Part shown: positions 25,343 to 33,488 of the stretch, piece after piece
Position numbering within the stretch: the first letter of the stretch is position 1
Layout of the letters: every line of letters begins with the position of its first letter
From: an uncultured Thermotogae bacterium
Lineage (GTDB): Bacteria > Thermotogota > Thermotogae > Mesoaciditogales > Mesoaciditogaceae
Length of the DNA stretch: 33,641 bases
Assembly (NCBI GenBank): GCA_913056255.1
Contig: CAJXLN010000018.1
Coordinates: 1-33,641, forward strand
Direction of reading: 5' to 3'
The notes under the pieces: generated by a model
What the model was told of the DNA's origin: nothing
Databases searched by the model: none
What the model saw: only the letters and a program-made list of their open reading frames with translations
Position numbers and translations under genes: made by a program

Positions 25343-27052
25343 TCATTTCTCACTGGCCAAGACAACCTGATTTTTGCCACGCATCTTCGCCATGTAAAGT
25401 GCCTTGTCGGCCGCGGCCACTATTTCGCTCGCCCCCATGGCATCCGTTGGATAACAAGCCACTCCTATACTGACCGTGATTTTGACTTGAGAATCCCCCT
25501 TGGCGACTGAGAGTCTTATCCTTTCAGAGATCGTTTTAGCTACTTTCTTATCCAAATCTCTTAGCACTATTGCGAATTCTTCTCCTCCATATCGCGCTGA
25601 AATATCCTTTTGCCGAGTGGATGACTTAATCACATCGGCTATGTAGGAGATCACTTCGTCTCCGATTTGATGACCGTACGTGTCATTCACAAGCTTAAAA
25701 TCATCTATATCCATCATTATCAAGCAAAATTTTTCTTCCTCTTTGACTATCTTCTCGAGTTTGTTGTAGAACTCCGTGTGGTTGTAAAGCCCGGTTTGAC
25801 CATCTCGTAGTGCTTTTTCTTGGAGAGTTTCAAATTCGCTCGAATTTTCAAGTGCGATCATAACCTGATTTGCAAATATTTCAAGCACTGTGATGTCATC
25901 AAATGTTGGGCGTATACCACTCTTAGGCTTATCTGGTGAAATAATAGCGATCATTTTACCATTCCTATTCACTACAGGAATCAACAACAGATCTTTCTCG
26001 TGCCAACTGTTCTCATCTGTTACGTCGTACTCTCCTACATATGCCTCATCGGATGGTATGTAAACTTCTGCTTCCTCCGGAATAAAATAAGAGTTCGATA
26101 TTTTGTACTCCTCTTTCATCAAAGACTTCAAAGACTCAAAAGAAGGTGGATTTTTTTTAAGTCTTTCAAAATCTTCTGTACTGATCCCAGAAGAGGAAAC
26201 ACGCTCAACCTTGTTGTCCGGAGTTATCATACTCACCAACACGTATTCCCAGCCAAGATCTGTGTGTATAATGGAGGCAACACGATTCATAAGGTCAACT
26301 ACTGAGATGTTGGATTTCAGCATTTCGGAAACTTCGAATATACGCTTGAGCCTATCAAGAGTTTGAGAAAGCGCGGATTTTTCAAGGGTCATTTCTTTGA
26401 TTGCTTTGTATTGTCTTGACATCAAGTTGACGAATATAACAGGAAAAGTGAGCATGTAAATCGCACCAAAATTCGTAAATGGGTTCTTACTTTGCACCAT
26501 GATAAGAACTATTGGTATTGTTAGAGAAAAAAAGAAAATCTCCAGCAAAAAATTCTCTACCACTTTTTTCATACTCTCCCATATGCTTCTAAAGTAATCG
26601 TAAAACATATCAACTAAAATGGAGTTCAAAATCTTGAAAACCACCATAGAAACAACGAGTCCAATCCATCCGGGACCGATCATTTGCAAAACTACGCCTG
26701 AAATGTAATACGATATTCCGTATTGTGCGGCGCCGTACATTCTTCTTTGAATGGAATAATTTTTCCTGTAGGCAAAAGCACTACTTATGTACGCCACAAG
26801 AGAAGTGGGAATCGGTCCAAAAAGTGCAAGCATTGGAAAAAGCATAAAAAAGTGTGGCACGATTGTAATTTTCCAAAATCTCGCTCTTCCGAAAGAGTGA
26901 GTGAGGTATGCCAAAAATGCCAATATGAAAAAGAGCTCACGGTTTTTGATGGGAAAGAGCTCACCTTTTCCGAAGAAAAGAAGAATAATGTAAAAAGCAT
27001 TCAGCACAAAAATAGAAACAACAAAGAATTTAAGTGGTTTCCGATTTTCCAA
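25343..27052 (-). CDS. Membrane-bound GAF-GGDEF diguanylate cyclase
   Basis: Predicted to make cyclic di-GMP. The N-terminal about 215 residues hold six to seven hydrophobic helices, a membrane sensor of MASE-like character that I cannot assign to a named family. A short coiled coil (about 215-240) leads to a GAF-like domain (about 245-400), then a GGDEF domain (about 415-569). The active motif is G489-G-E-E-F, a competent variant. The product-inhibition site R480-Q-K-D483 is present. The start appears to be TTG (27050-27052), with GGGGG about 10 bases upstream. It ends just before the tRNA promoter. c-di-GMP often controls pilus activity, so its neighbourhood with the pilus operon is suggestive only. 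Confidence 0.92.
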   Translation of the reverse strand: MENRKPLKFFVVSIFVLNAFYIILLFFGKGELFPIKNRELFFILAFLAYLTHSFGRARFWKITIVPHFFMLFPMLALFGPIPTSLVAYISSAFAYRKNYSIQRRMYGAAQYGISYYISGVVLQMIGPGWIGLVVSMVVFKILNSILVDMFYDYFRSIWESMKKVVENFLLEIFFFSLTIPIVLIMVQSKNPFTNFGAIYMLTFPVIFVNLMSRQYKAIKEMTLEKSALSQTLDRLKRIFEVSEMLKSNISVVDLMNRVASIIHTDLGWEYVLVSMITPDNKVERVSSSGISTEDFERLKKNPPSFESLKSLMKEEYKISNSYFIPEEAEVYIPSDEAYVGEYDVTDENSWHEKDLLLIPVVNRNGKMIAIISPDKPKSGIRPTFDDITVLEIFANQVMIALENSSEFETLQEKALRDGQTGLYNHTEFYNKLEKIVKEEEKFCLIMMDIDDFKLVNDTYGHQIGDEVISYIADVIKSSTRQKDISARYGGEEFAIVLRDLDKKVAKTISERIRLSVAKGDSQVKITVSIGVACYPTDAMGASEIVAAADKALYMAKMRGKNQVVLASEK

Positions 27053-27104
27053 AGTACAATATCCCCCTTTTTTGAGCTCACTTGAATTCTACAACTTTTA
27101 ACAA

Positions 27105-27137
27105 AAAATAAAAAATGACCCAGGTTTTTCCTGGGCC
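27105..27137 (-). terminator. Rho-independent terminator of the phosphatase gene
   Basis: Stem 27130-27137 with 27117-27124 (8 bp including one G-U), five-base loop, then on the - strand ATTTTTTATTTTTTG. It lies about 20 bases after the phosphatase stop. Confidence 0.9.
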
Positions 27138-27155
27138 ATCCGAATTCGATAGGTT

Positions 27156-29348
27156 TTAGTGTGTGGCTTTAATTGTGAAAGTATCGAGTGTACCAGAATA
27201 AGGCACGAAGGCACTCTCTTGTTTGTCATTGATTTGCTTCAGAACGCCTTTAACTGTAATGGACATGGTATCACCATCAACTTTTATAAGTGTGTAATGA
27301 TGGATATCAGTGATGGATTTTACAGTGAATGGCCACCATTTATCCTTAGGTTTGAGTTGGTACATCGGTGCGCCGCCACCAGCAGTCGTCACATAATTTA
27401 TACCGTTAACCAAGAAACGTTCATAGGCGTGGTAATGACCGTTGAAAACGATATTCACACCGTATTTTTCAAATACATCTTTCCAGTACTTAACGAGCTC
27501 CGGATTGCCAGTCTCGTCTGTCGTGTTAGTCCAAAAAGGCTGATGGAATAAAACAATCTTGAATTTCGCATTTTCATTTGCTTTGAGATCTTTTACAAGC
27601 CAATTCGTTTGTTCCTGCATTTTTTCGGGATTTTTTTCCATCAGGATAACATCTGCGTCAAGTACCACTATGTGAACTGGACCATAATTGAAGCTGTACC
27701 ATTCTTCATTGTCAGTTCCACCACCTTTTGGAAGTGGGAATGCGTCATAAAAATATGAGGAATTGTACTCGTGATTTCCGAGAATTGGATAGTAGGGGAT
27801 CTGTCGCGCAAGATCGTGAATTGCCCATAAGAATCTGTTCCAGTTTGACATGACCCTACCATCCATGGTGAGATCGCCTATGTTGAATACAAATCTTGGT
27901 TTGGCAGGATCTTTTGCGATGGCGTCGCAAACGATTTTGTTTCTGAGCTGAAATGTTCTGGTATCGCCATACACGACAAACGAGAAGCTTTTAAGAGTAT
28001 CATCAAGTGGAATTGTAACAAAGCTTGAAATTTCTCCTGAAAGTGTGCCAGTGACAGGATTCACAGCATTCACAACGTACGTGTATTTCGTGTTTGGTTC
28101 AAGCATTTTGAGCTCTATGTGATGATAAATGTTCGCACCGCTTTCAACGACTGAATTTGTGAATTTAGCGTTTTTGACGTAATCAGATGATTTTGCGTAT
28201 TTTACGGTTACAACGGACGGAAGAAGTGTTTTGAGATTCACATACACCGAATTGGTGGAAACATTTGTCAGGTAAGTCGGCCAAACAAAGGCATTCTTTT
28301 TAACATAGCCAACCGTGAATGTTGGGAGGCTTCCACTTTCTTTGACTTCGAAATTCATCGCTTTGGCATTATATCCCGGCTGATCGATGTTCAACGAATA
28401 TTTTCCAGATTCGAGATAAAGTGTGTACTCTCCAGCGGCGTTGGTCTTCGTTTCACTTATGGTTAAGCCTTTTTGATCCTTAACGATCAATTTGACAAAC
28501 GGGACTGTATTTCCAAAAACATCCGTAACTCGGCCTTTAAGTGTGGAATGGGGAATGCCTCTAAGATCAAATGTGGTCTTTTCAACTCTGGCAAGCGTCG
28601 GAGCGACTATGAATTCACGCTCGTATGTGATTGATTTCCCAGCTTCTATCGATGCTTTGGAAATTATCTCAGGATCGCTGTAGATGTAAGCTATATGAAC
28701 GGGTCTCATTTTCCCGGTAATTGGATCGATCTGCGTTGTGGTGAATCCATAAGATATGCTATCTCCAACTCCTGCAACAAGGGGAGAGTCGAATTTTTTG
28801 AATGAGAATCCATTTCCATAAAGGAAAGGCCTTGCATATCCAAAGAAAGCGGCATCTCCAAGTATCATAGGACCAACAGTCTTAGTGGAAGTGTTGGTGA
28901 GAGTCGTTCTTATCACCACGTAGTTGGAATTGTCAGACAGTGTGTAAGTGGTATCGATTTTGATGTATGGCATGTCATTTTTGTATCCGACGGCTTCAAT
29001 AACTGCATTTCCAGATTGCTTTCCATTGTCTTTGATGGTGATCTTCTTGTAAATTGCCTGTTTTGGCCATCCGTAATACGTGTGAACCTCGTCAAAAAGA
29101 TCGTTGCTTTGACCGGCAAGAGCAGCATCCAGTATATTTCCACCGCTTTTCATATAACCGTGAAAGTTGTTTAACGCGCCAATTAAAACACGTATTGAAG
29201 AGTTCTGAAGCACATAATCACCAACTCTTCCAGAAACTGACGGTCCTTTGATCAGTTGAGACGGATTGTTAACCTGGATGGCCGTAGCGGCAAAGAGTGT
29301 GGCAGCCATTGCGGTTATCACAAATAGAATTGTGATTTTCCTTACCAT
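27156..29348 (-). CDS. Secreted purple-acid-phosphatase-like metallophosphoesterase
   Basis: Start chosen: ATG at 29346-29348, 730 residues, because AAGGAGG lies 9 bases upstream and a signal peptide begins there (about 1-23, cleavage near ATA). Domains: an N-terminal beta-rich region (25-265) that I do not recognise; a carboxypeptidase-regulatory-like Ig fold (about 270-335, GRVTDVFGN...GEYTLYL); a fibronectin-III/PAP N-terminal domain (about 365-445); and the metallophosphatase domain (about 455-690). Metal motifs are G-D462, G-D492, G-N525-H526-E, H602 and G-H638-Y-H640. The Tyr of true purple acid phosphatases (GDxxY) is Met495. Substrate unknown; periplasmic or extracellular phosphate scavenging is plausible. 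Own promoter and terminator. Confidence 0.87.
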   Translation of the reverse strand: MVRKITILFVITAMAATLFAATAIQVNNPSQLIKGPSVSGRVGDYVLQNSSIRVLIGALNNFHGYMKSGGNILDAALAGQSNDLFDEVHTYYGWPKQAIYKKITIKDNGKQSGNAVIEAVGYKNDMPYIKIDTTYTLSDNSNYVVIRTTLTNTSTKTVGPMILGDAAFFGYARPFLYGNGFSFKKFDSPLVAGVGDSISYGFTTTQIDPITGKMRPVHIAYIYSDPEIISKASIEAGKSITYEREFIVAPTLARVEKTTFDLRGIPHSTLKGRVTDVFGNTVPFVKLIVKDQKGLTISETKTNAAGEYTLYLESGKYSLNIDQPGYNAKAMNFEVKESGSLPTFTVGYVKKNAFVWPTYLTNVSTNSVYVNLKTLLPSVVTVKYAKSSDYVKNAKFTNSVVESGANIYHHIELKMLEPNTKYTYVVNAVNPVTGTLSGEISSFVTIPLDDTLKSFSFVVYGDTRTFQLRNKIVCDAIAKDPAKPRFVFNIGDLTMDGRVMSNWNRFLWAIHDLARQIPYYPILGNHEYNSSYFYDAFPLPKGGGTDNEEWYSFNYGPVHIVVLDADVILMEKNPEKMQEQTNWLVKDLKANENAKFKIVLFHQPFWTNTTDETGNPELVKYWKDVFEKYGVNIVFNGHYHAYERFLVNGINYVTTAGGGAPMYQLKPKDKWWPFTVKSITDIHHYTLIKVDGDTMSITVKGVLKQINDKQESAFVPYSGTLDTFTIKATH

Positions 29349-29370
29349 ACAATATTCCCTCCTTTTTTGA

Positions 29371-29392
29371 TTTTGGGATTCCAATCCCAAAA
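29371..29392. promoter_or_regulatory. 22-bp perfect palindrome in the phosphatase leader
   Basis: TTTTGGGATT-CC-AATCCCAAAA is a perfect palindrome lying between the phosphatase promoter and its ribosome site, in the divergent intergenic region. It could be an operator for a dimeric regulator or an mRNA stem-loop (ten pairs, though the tight loop would cost some). Confidence 0.6.
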
Positions 29393-29413
29393 GTTCTTCC
29401 TTTTTTAATTTTA

Positions 29414-29422
29414 ATTATATCA
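29414..29422 (-). promoter_or_regulatory. Extended -10 promoter of the phosphatase gene
   Basis: TGATATAAT on the - strand, about 66 bases before the phosphatase start; no good -35. Confidence 0.7.
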
Positions 29423-29463
29423 CAAACTTTTCTTCAACTTTTCTTCTTTATTTTTTGAAGAAG

Positions 29464-29472
29464 TGGTATGAT
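29464..29472 (+). promoter_or_regulatory. Extended -10 promoter of the EEP-CDF genes
   Basis: TGGTATGAT on the + strand, about 33 bases before the ATG of the EEP-family gene. The predicted start region leads directly to GGAGGG before ATG 29505. Confidence 0.65.
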
Positions 29473-29504
29473 CTATCATAAAGTATTTTAGGAGGGAAAA
29501 TATC

Positions 29505-30581
29505 ATGTCGATTCTTGGCCAGGTCCTTATTTGGACACTTGTTGGTGTTTTGGGGATTTTAGGTGTTTTTTTGCTTTTTTCCACACTTAATGTATATTCA
29601 CCTCAATCCGTTTTGGCCTTGTCACCAATTAGCACTCCCGTCAACTTGAGTGGATATGTGCCGAAGAAGTTCTCGGTTTTGACATGGAATTTGGGATATG
29701 CTGGGCTCGATAAATCTGAGAATTTTTTTATGGATGGTGGCACTATGTCTATGCCAGACGACAAAGGCCTGGTGGAGCAAAACATGAAGGCCATAACGAA
29801 TTTTCTCTCTTCAAACAAAACGGATTTCATAATATTACAAGAGGTCGACAAACGGGCAGCACGCACTTATGGAATAAACGAAGTTGGGCAAATCACCAAA
29901 ACATTTAGAAATTACGAGACATTTTATGCAGTAAATTACAAAGTGGATTTCGTCCCTGTTCCGCTCAATCACCCTATGGGAAATGTAGAATCGGGAATAA
30001 TGGTTCTCACGAGATACAAAGCTTTTGATGCAACGCGATATGCTTTTCCAGGTGATTATTCATGGCCTGTCGATCTTTTTCAACTCAAACGTTGCTTTAT
30101 AGTGACAAAATACAAAATAAAAAATTCCAGCAAAGAGCTGATCTTAGTGAACCTTCATTTGTCTGCCTTTGACAAAAGTGGAAATCTAAGAAAAGGACAA
30201 CTCGATCTTTTGAAAAAATTCATAACAAAAGAGTACAACGATGGAAACTACGTTCTCGTTGGTGGAGATTGGAATAACATCATGCCAGGAATAGCCATGA
30301 ATCATTTTCAGTACACCACTCCAAAGAAATACATCGCTGGCATATACCAAAAATTACCAAAAGACTGGACTCCCACGGGATGGAAATGGGCATTCGATCC
30401 TAACGTCCCGAGTGTAAGATCCGACGAAAAGGCTTACGTTAAAGGTGAGAACTTTACCACGATAATAGATGGATTTCTCTTATCACCAAATTTGAAACTT
30501 GTCTCCGTGAAGACTTTCGATCTTGGATTTGCCAACAGCGATCATAATCCTGTCAAACTGGTTGTAGAAATCAAGAAGTAA
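29505..30581 (+). CDS. Membrane-anchored endonuclease/exonuclease/phosphatase-family protein
   Basis: Metal-dependent phosphoesterase of the EEP (DNase I/sphingomyelinase/inositol phosphatase) superfamily. An N-terminal TM (about 5-27) anchors the catalytic domain outside the cytoplasm. Catalytic landmarks are Asn62 in TWNLGY, Glu113 in ILQEVD, His218 in NLHLSAF, Asp255/Asn257 in GGDWNN and Asp346-His347 in SDHNPV. ATG 29505 is preceded by GGAGGG. Substrate (nucleic acid, lipid headgroup or sugar phosphate) cannot be deduced. It is divergent from the secreted phosphatase and continues into a CDF transporter two bases later. Confidence 0.9.
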   Translation: MSILGQVLIWTLVGVLGILGVFLLFSTLNVYSPQSVLALSPISTPVNLSGYVPKKFSVLTWNLGYAGLDKSENFFMDGGTMSMPDDKGLVEQNMKAITNFLSSNKTDFIILQEVDKRAARTYGINEVGQITKTFRNYETFYAVNYKVDFVPVPLNHPMGNVESGIMVLTRYKAFDATRYAFPGDYSWPVDLFQLKRCFIVTKYKIKNSSKELILVNLHLSAFDKSGNLRKGQLDLLKKFITKEYNDGNYVLVGGDWNNIMPGIAMNHFQYTTPKKYIAGIYQKLPKDWTPTGWKWAFDPNVPSVRSDEKAYVKGENFTTIIDGFLLSPNLKLVSVKTFDLGFANSDHNPVKLVVEIKK

Positions 30582-30583
30582 TT

Positions 30584-31501
30584 GTGGAAAATAGTAACGA
30601 TAGAACTTATCAGAGCCTTAAGGTTGTTAAAATCGGAATATACGGTAACATCATTCTTGCGATTTTTAAGATCGTTCTTGGAATATTTTCATTTTCTTTT
30701 GCACTCATCGCGGATGGAATAGATACAACGTCAGACGTTGTGAAATCGATGCTTGTTTTTCGGGCGGTAAAAATCGCCTCAAAGCCTCCATCTTCAGACT
30801 ATCCTTACGGTTATGGTAGAGCTGAAACGATCGTAACCAGTGTGGTCGGCACGTCCGTTTTGTTCACAGCTATTTTGATATTCATAGAAACCATTAAAGG
30901 CATAGAGAAACCTGAGGTTATTGGCTCTTTGATGGTAATCGGTGCGCTTGTAAGTATACTTGGAAAGATCGTGTTATCGTTTTATACGTTTCACGTCGGA
31001 AAGAAATTTTCAAGTCAAGTACTCTTAGCCAATGCGAAAGATTATCTCAGCGATGTGTTTGCGTCTGGTGCGGTTTTAATAGGTGGCGTTTTAATTCTAC
31101 TTACCCATGACCCTATTTTCGATCCTCTGGCTTCCATTATCGTATCAGGAATTATAGGATTCATAGGTGTAGAAATAGTTAAGTCCAGCATTCCAGAAAT
31201 AATGGAGAAAGAGTCTTCACCTGAAATGGTGAATGCTGTAGACAGAATTGTTAAAGAAATACCTTACGCTTTTCATCCACATCTTGTCAGGATCAGAAAA
31301 TTGGGACCGTACTATCTTGTGGACATGCATGTGGAATTGCCGGGAGAGATGAGTTTAAAAAAATCTCATGAAATAGTAACTTCTATCGAAAATCACATAA
31401 AAAGACAACTTCCAAATGTGAAAGAAGTGATAATTCATGCTGAGCCTATTGGAGAAGGAAAAGATGCAAATTGGGATCAAACCTCCTATCCTAAAAGTTA
31501 A
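30584..31501 (+). CDS. Cation diffusion facilitator (CDF) family transporter
   Basis: Proton-coupled divalent metal efflux carrier: about six TM helices in the first 205 residues and a C-terminal cytoplasmic ferredoxin-like domain (about 210-295, VRKLGPYYLVDMHVELPG in the middle, with its HxxD-type dimer site partly kept). The site A ligands are Asp47 and Asp51 in TM2 and Asp153 and Asp157 in TM5; the TM5 motif is D-x3-D, where zinc and iron carriers such as FieF have H-x3-D. D-x3-D in TM5 is characteristic of manganese-type CDFs. The start is GTG (30584-30586), two bases after the EEP stop, with little ribosome site, so translation is probably coupled. Confidence 0.92.
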   Translation: MENSNDRTYQSLKVVKIGIYGNIILAIFKIVLGIFSFSFALIADGIDTTSDVVKSMLVFRAVKIASKPPSSDYPYGYGRAETIVTSVVGTSVLFTAILIFIETIKGIEKPEVIGSLMVIGALVSILGKIVLSFYTFHVGKKFSSQVLLANAKDYLSDVFASGAVLIGGVLILLTHDPIFDPLASIIVSGIIGFIGVEIVKSSIPEIMEKESSPEMVNAVDRIVKEIPYAFHPHLVRIRKLGPYYLVDMHVELPGEMSLKKSHEIVTSIENHIKRQLPNVKEVIIHAEPIGEGKDANWDQTSYPKS

Positions 31502-31562
31502 GGATCAGAGCGCCATTAAGATGCAGTTCAGGTTTTATTATAAGAGTTAAATAGCGCGCTTG

Positions 31563-31571
31563 TGGTAAAAT
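31563..31571 (+). promoter_or_regulatory. Extended -10 promoter of the exbB-exbD-tonB operon
   Basis: TGGTAAAAT on the + strand, about 60 bases before exbB; no good -35. The gap after the CDF gene shows no clear terminator. Confidence 0.55.
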
Positions 31572-31632
31572 ACAAAAAAGCGGTACAGCCCTTTTAGTTC
31601 GGTTACATACCTTAAAGAAGGAGGATAGAGAG

Positions 31633-32274
31633 ATGTCCTTAGGAAATTTCATCAGTGGTGGAGGTCCTATACTTATTGTAATTCTGGCTTTGGGCGCATT
31701 AGGCCTTCTCTTCTTTTTCGAAAGACTTTTTGTGATCTTGAAAGAAAAAAATGAATTGAAGGCGCTATCGATTAAAGTCAGAAACTCAATAGCTCAGAAA
31801 AATTTCACGGCTTCCAAACAGCATTGCAGAGCGTCTTCCAGTGTTTTCTCTTCCGTAATGCTCAAAGCATTTGAGTACTACGATAACGGTCGAATTTCAG
31901 AATTTGAAGGAGCACTTCAGGGATTTGTAGAAGATGAAACCTTCAAATTGGAAAAGAACTTCAGGTACATAAGCATGTCAGTGGCTGTTTCTCCTTTGTT
32001 AGGTTTCTTCGGAACGGTTATAGGAATGGTTCAAGTTTTTAGCGGAATTCAACAATCAGGAGGTCTTTATGGTCTTAAAGGGCAGGCCTCACTTGCTCAA
32101 GGTATAAGTGTCGCGTTGTACACGACAGTTGGTGGTTTGGCAGTAGCGATCGTCCTCGCAATACTCATTACTCTTTTGAGAGAGTTAGAAGACAAGCTCA
32201 TAAATAAAACAATTGAAGAAGTACGTGTAGCCATCGGAAAATTTAAAAACATCCCTGCGGGGGAGGTGCGTTGA
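31633..32274 (+). CDS. exbB: MotA/TolQ/ExbB proton channel protein
   Basis: Inner-membrane proton-channel subunit that with ExbD energises TonB. 213 residues with TM1 at about 11-33 and TM2/TM3 at about 112-135 and 155-180. The family motif around SPLLGFFGTVIGMVQVF and the Gly/Ala-rich AQGISVALYTTVGGLAVAI are typical. AGGAGG lies 8 bases before the ATG. ExbB, TolQ and MotA cannot be separated by sequence alone; the TonB-like partner downstream favours ExbB. Confidence 0.9.
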   Translation: MSLGNFISGGGPILIVILALGALGLLFFFERLFVILKEKNELKALSIKVRNSIAQKNFTASKQHCRASSSVFSSVMLKAFEYYDNGRISEFEGALQGFVEDETFKLEKNFRYISMSVAVSPLLGFFGTVIGMVQVFSGIQQSGGLYGLKGQASLAQGISVALYTTVGGLAVAIVLAILITLLRELEDKLINKTIEEVRVAIGKFKNIPAGEVR

Positions 32275-32275
32275 G

Positions 32276-32695
32276 TTGAGAAGAAGGTCTGGTAATGGAA
32301 CAGAGGATTTTAAGATAGAGCTAACGTCTCTTGTGGACATAATGTTTTTATTGATCCTCTTTTTAGTGTTGACCACGACCTTCACGGTTAATCAAGGTAT
32401 GTTTAAAGTGAGCTTGCCAAGCGCAGTTACCAGTGTTTCCAAACCCGTACAAGATCACAAAGTGCTGACAATTGTAGTCACACATGATAACTCTGTATAT
32501 GTGAATAATACAAATGTGGGTTTAGAAGGATTGTTGAGTTTTATCAGCACTTATGTTGAACAATATGGCACACCTACCGCTGTTCATCTTAAAGCTGATC
32601 AAAAAGCTGAATACGGAACAATAATAAAAGTTATGGATGTGTTAAGAAGCAAAAAAGTTCTCAACATAGATCTGATAGTAAAAAAACTCCAGTGA
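32276..32695 (+). CDS. exbD: ExbD/TolR-family biopolymer transport protein
   Basis: A 139-residue protein with one TM (about 15-38) and a periplasmic domain. The proton-carrying Asp21 in LTSLVDIMFLL is present. The periplasmic part contains VHLKADQKAEYGTIIKVMDVL, the standard ExbD/TolR segment. The start is TTG (32276-32278), one base after the exbB stop, with GGGGGAGGTG upstream in exbB. Confidence 0.92.
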   Translation: MRRRSGNGTEDFKIELTSLVDIMFLLILFLVLTTTFTVNQGMFKVSLPSAVTSVSKPVQDHKVLTIVVTHDNSVYVNNTNVGLEGLLSFISTYVEQYGTPTAVHLKADQKAEYGTIIKVMDVLRSKKVLNIDLIVKKLQ

Positions 32696-32714
32696 TTCTG
32701 GGGGGTGAAGTTTA

Positions 32715-33488
32715 ATGAGATATGTAACTTCCACCGTTTTAGCAGTGGTGTTGGAATTTTTGATTCTCATAGGATTAGTTGGAATGTTCAACTCTGCGCC
32801 AGCTAATTTGGTAACGTCCCCAGAGATGATATCCATAAGGTTGAAAGCTACTACAGTTCCAGTGTCCGTAAAAAATACAACGGCAAATTTGACTCGTAAG
32901 GGAAAAAATGCAAAGGGTAGTAGTGTTCCAAATCTTTCGTCTGTTGATGCAAAAGTTCTCAATGCTTTAAAATCTTTTAAAAAATCCAAACCTCCGAAGT
33001 CCGTGGGAAATCCCAAGGGGAATATTGCTCCTCTTCGCGTAACAAAGGAAAAGCCAGGTGTGGTTTCATCTTCAGTGAAGTTTTTGAAGCCGGCGGAGAT
33101 TAATCCTGTTTTGCCAAAAACTGTAAATCCACAATTCGTGACGGCTAACGCTTCTTTCACAAAAGCTTATACCTTCTCTCAATTGATGGATCTTGGAATT
33201 CCAAATTTTCAATCAATCGAAGGGGCTATGAAACGAGATTACGAACTCGAGCTTTCCAAACTCCCCACAGAAATGGCTTACACTCTTGGAGGAATAGTTA
33301 AGGGAATCATCGAAGTCCAAACTAATGGCAGTGTTAAGGTTCAACGGATTTTAAGTTCTCCAAGTGTGATATTGACAGATATATACGTACGAAACTTAGA
33401 AAAATTTGTAACATTCCCAAGGAGTTTTGCACTTCAAGATCTCGAAATAGACGCCATATTCGATCCCTCATCTGGTAAGATCAAATAG
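32715..33488 (+). CDS. TonB-like energy-transducing protein
   Basis: A 257-residue protein with an N-terminal TM (about 5-25), a long basic linker (about 55-150, rich in Lys, Ser and Val and only modestly in Pro) and a C-terminal domain of about 75 residues with GGIVKGIIEVQTNGSVKVQ and an RNLEKFVTFP stretch, resembling the TonB C-terminal fold (VxVxxxGxVxxxxIxxSSG...). The YP/PKP repeats of proteobacterial TonB are absent. GGGGGGTGA precedes the ATG. Its position after exbB-exbD supports the role: transmitting the proton gradient to an outer-membrane transporter. No receptor gene is in the window. Alternatively TolA-like. Confidence 0.75.
   Translation: MRYVTSTVLAVVLEFLILIGLVGMFNSAPANLVTSPEMISIRLKATTVPVSVKNTTANLTRKGKNAKGSSVPNLSSVDAKVLNALKSFKKSKPPKSVGNPKGNIAPLRVTKEKPGVVSSSVKFLKPAEINPVLPKTVNPQFVTANASFTKAYTFSQLMDLGIPNFQSIEGAMKRDYELELSKLPTEMAYTLGGIVKGIIEVQTNGSVKVQRILSSPSVILTDIYVRNLEKFVTFPRSFALQDLEIDAIFDPSSGKIK

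Noticed and set aside
29349-29390. Extra 14 residues at the N-terminus of the secreted phosphatase
   Set aside because: The extension is polar, lies before the ribosome site and overlaps the palindrome; the signal peptide starts at the ATG at 29348.
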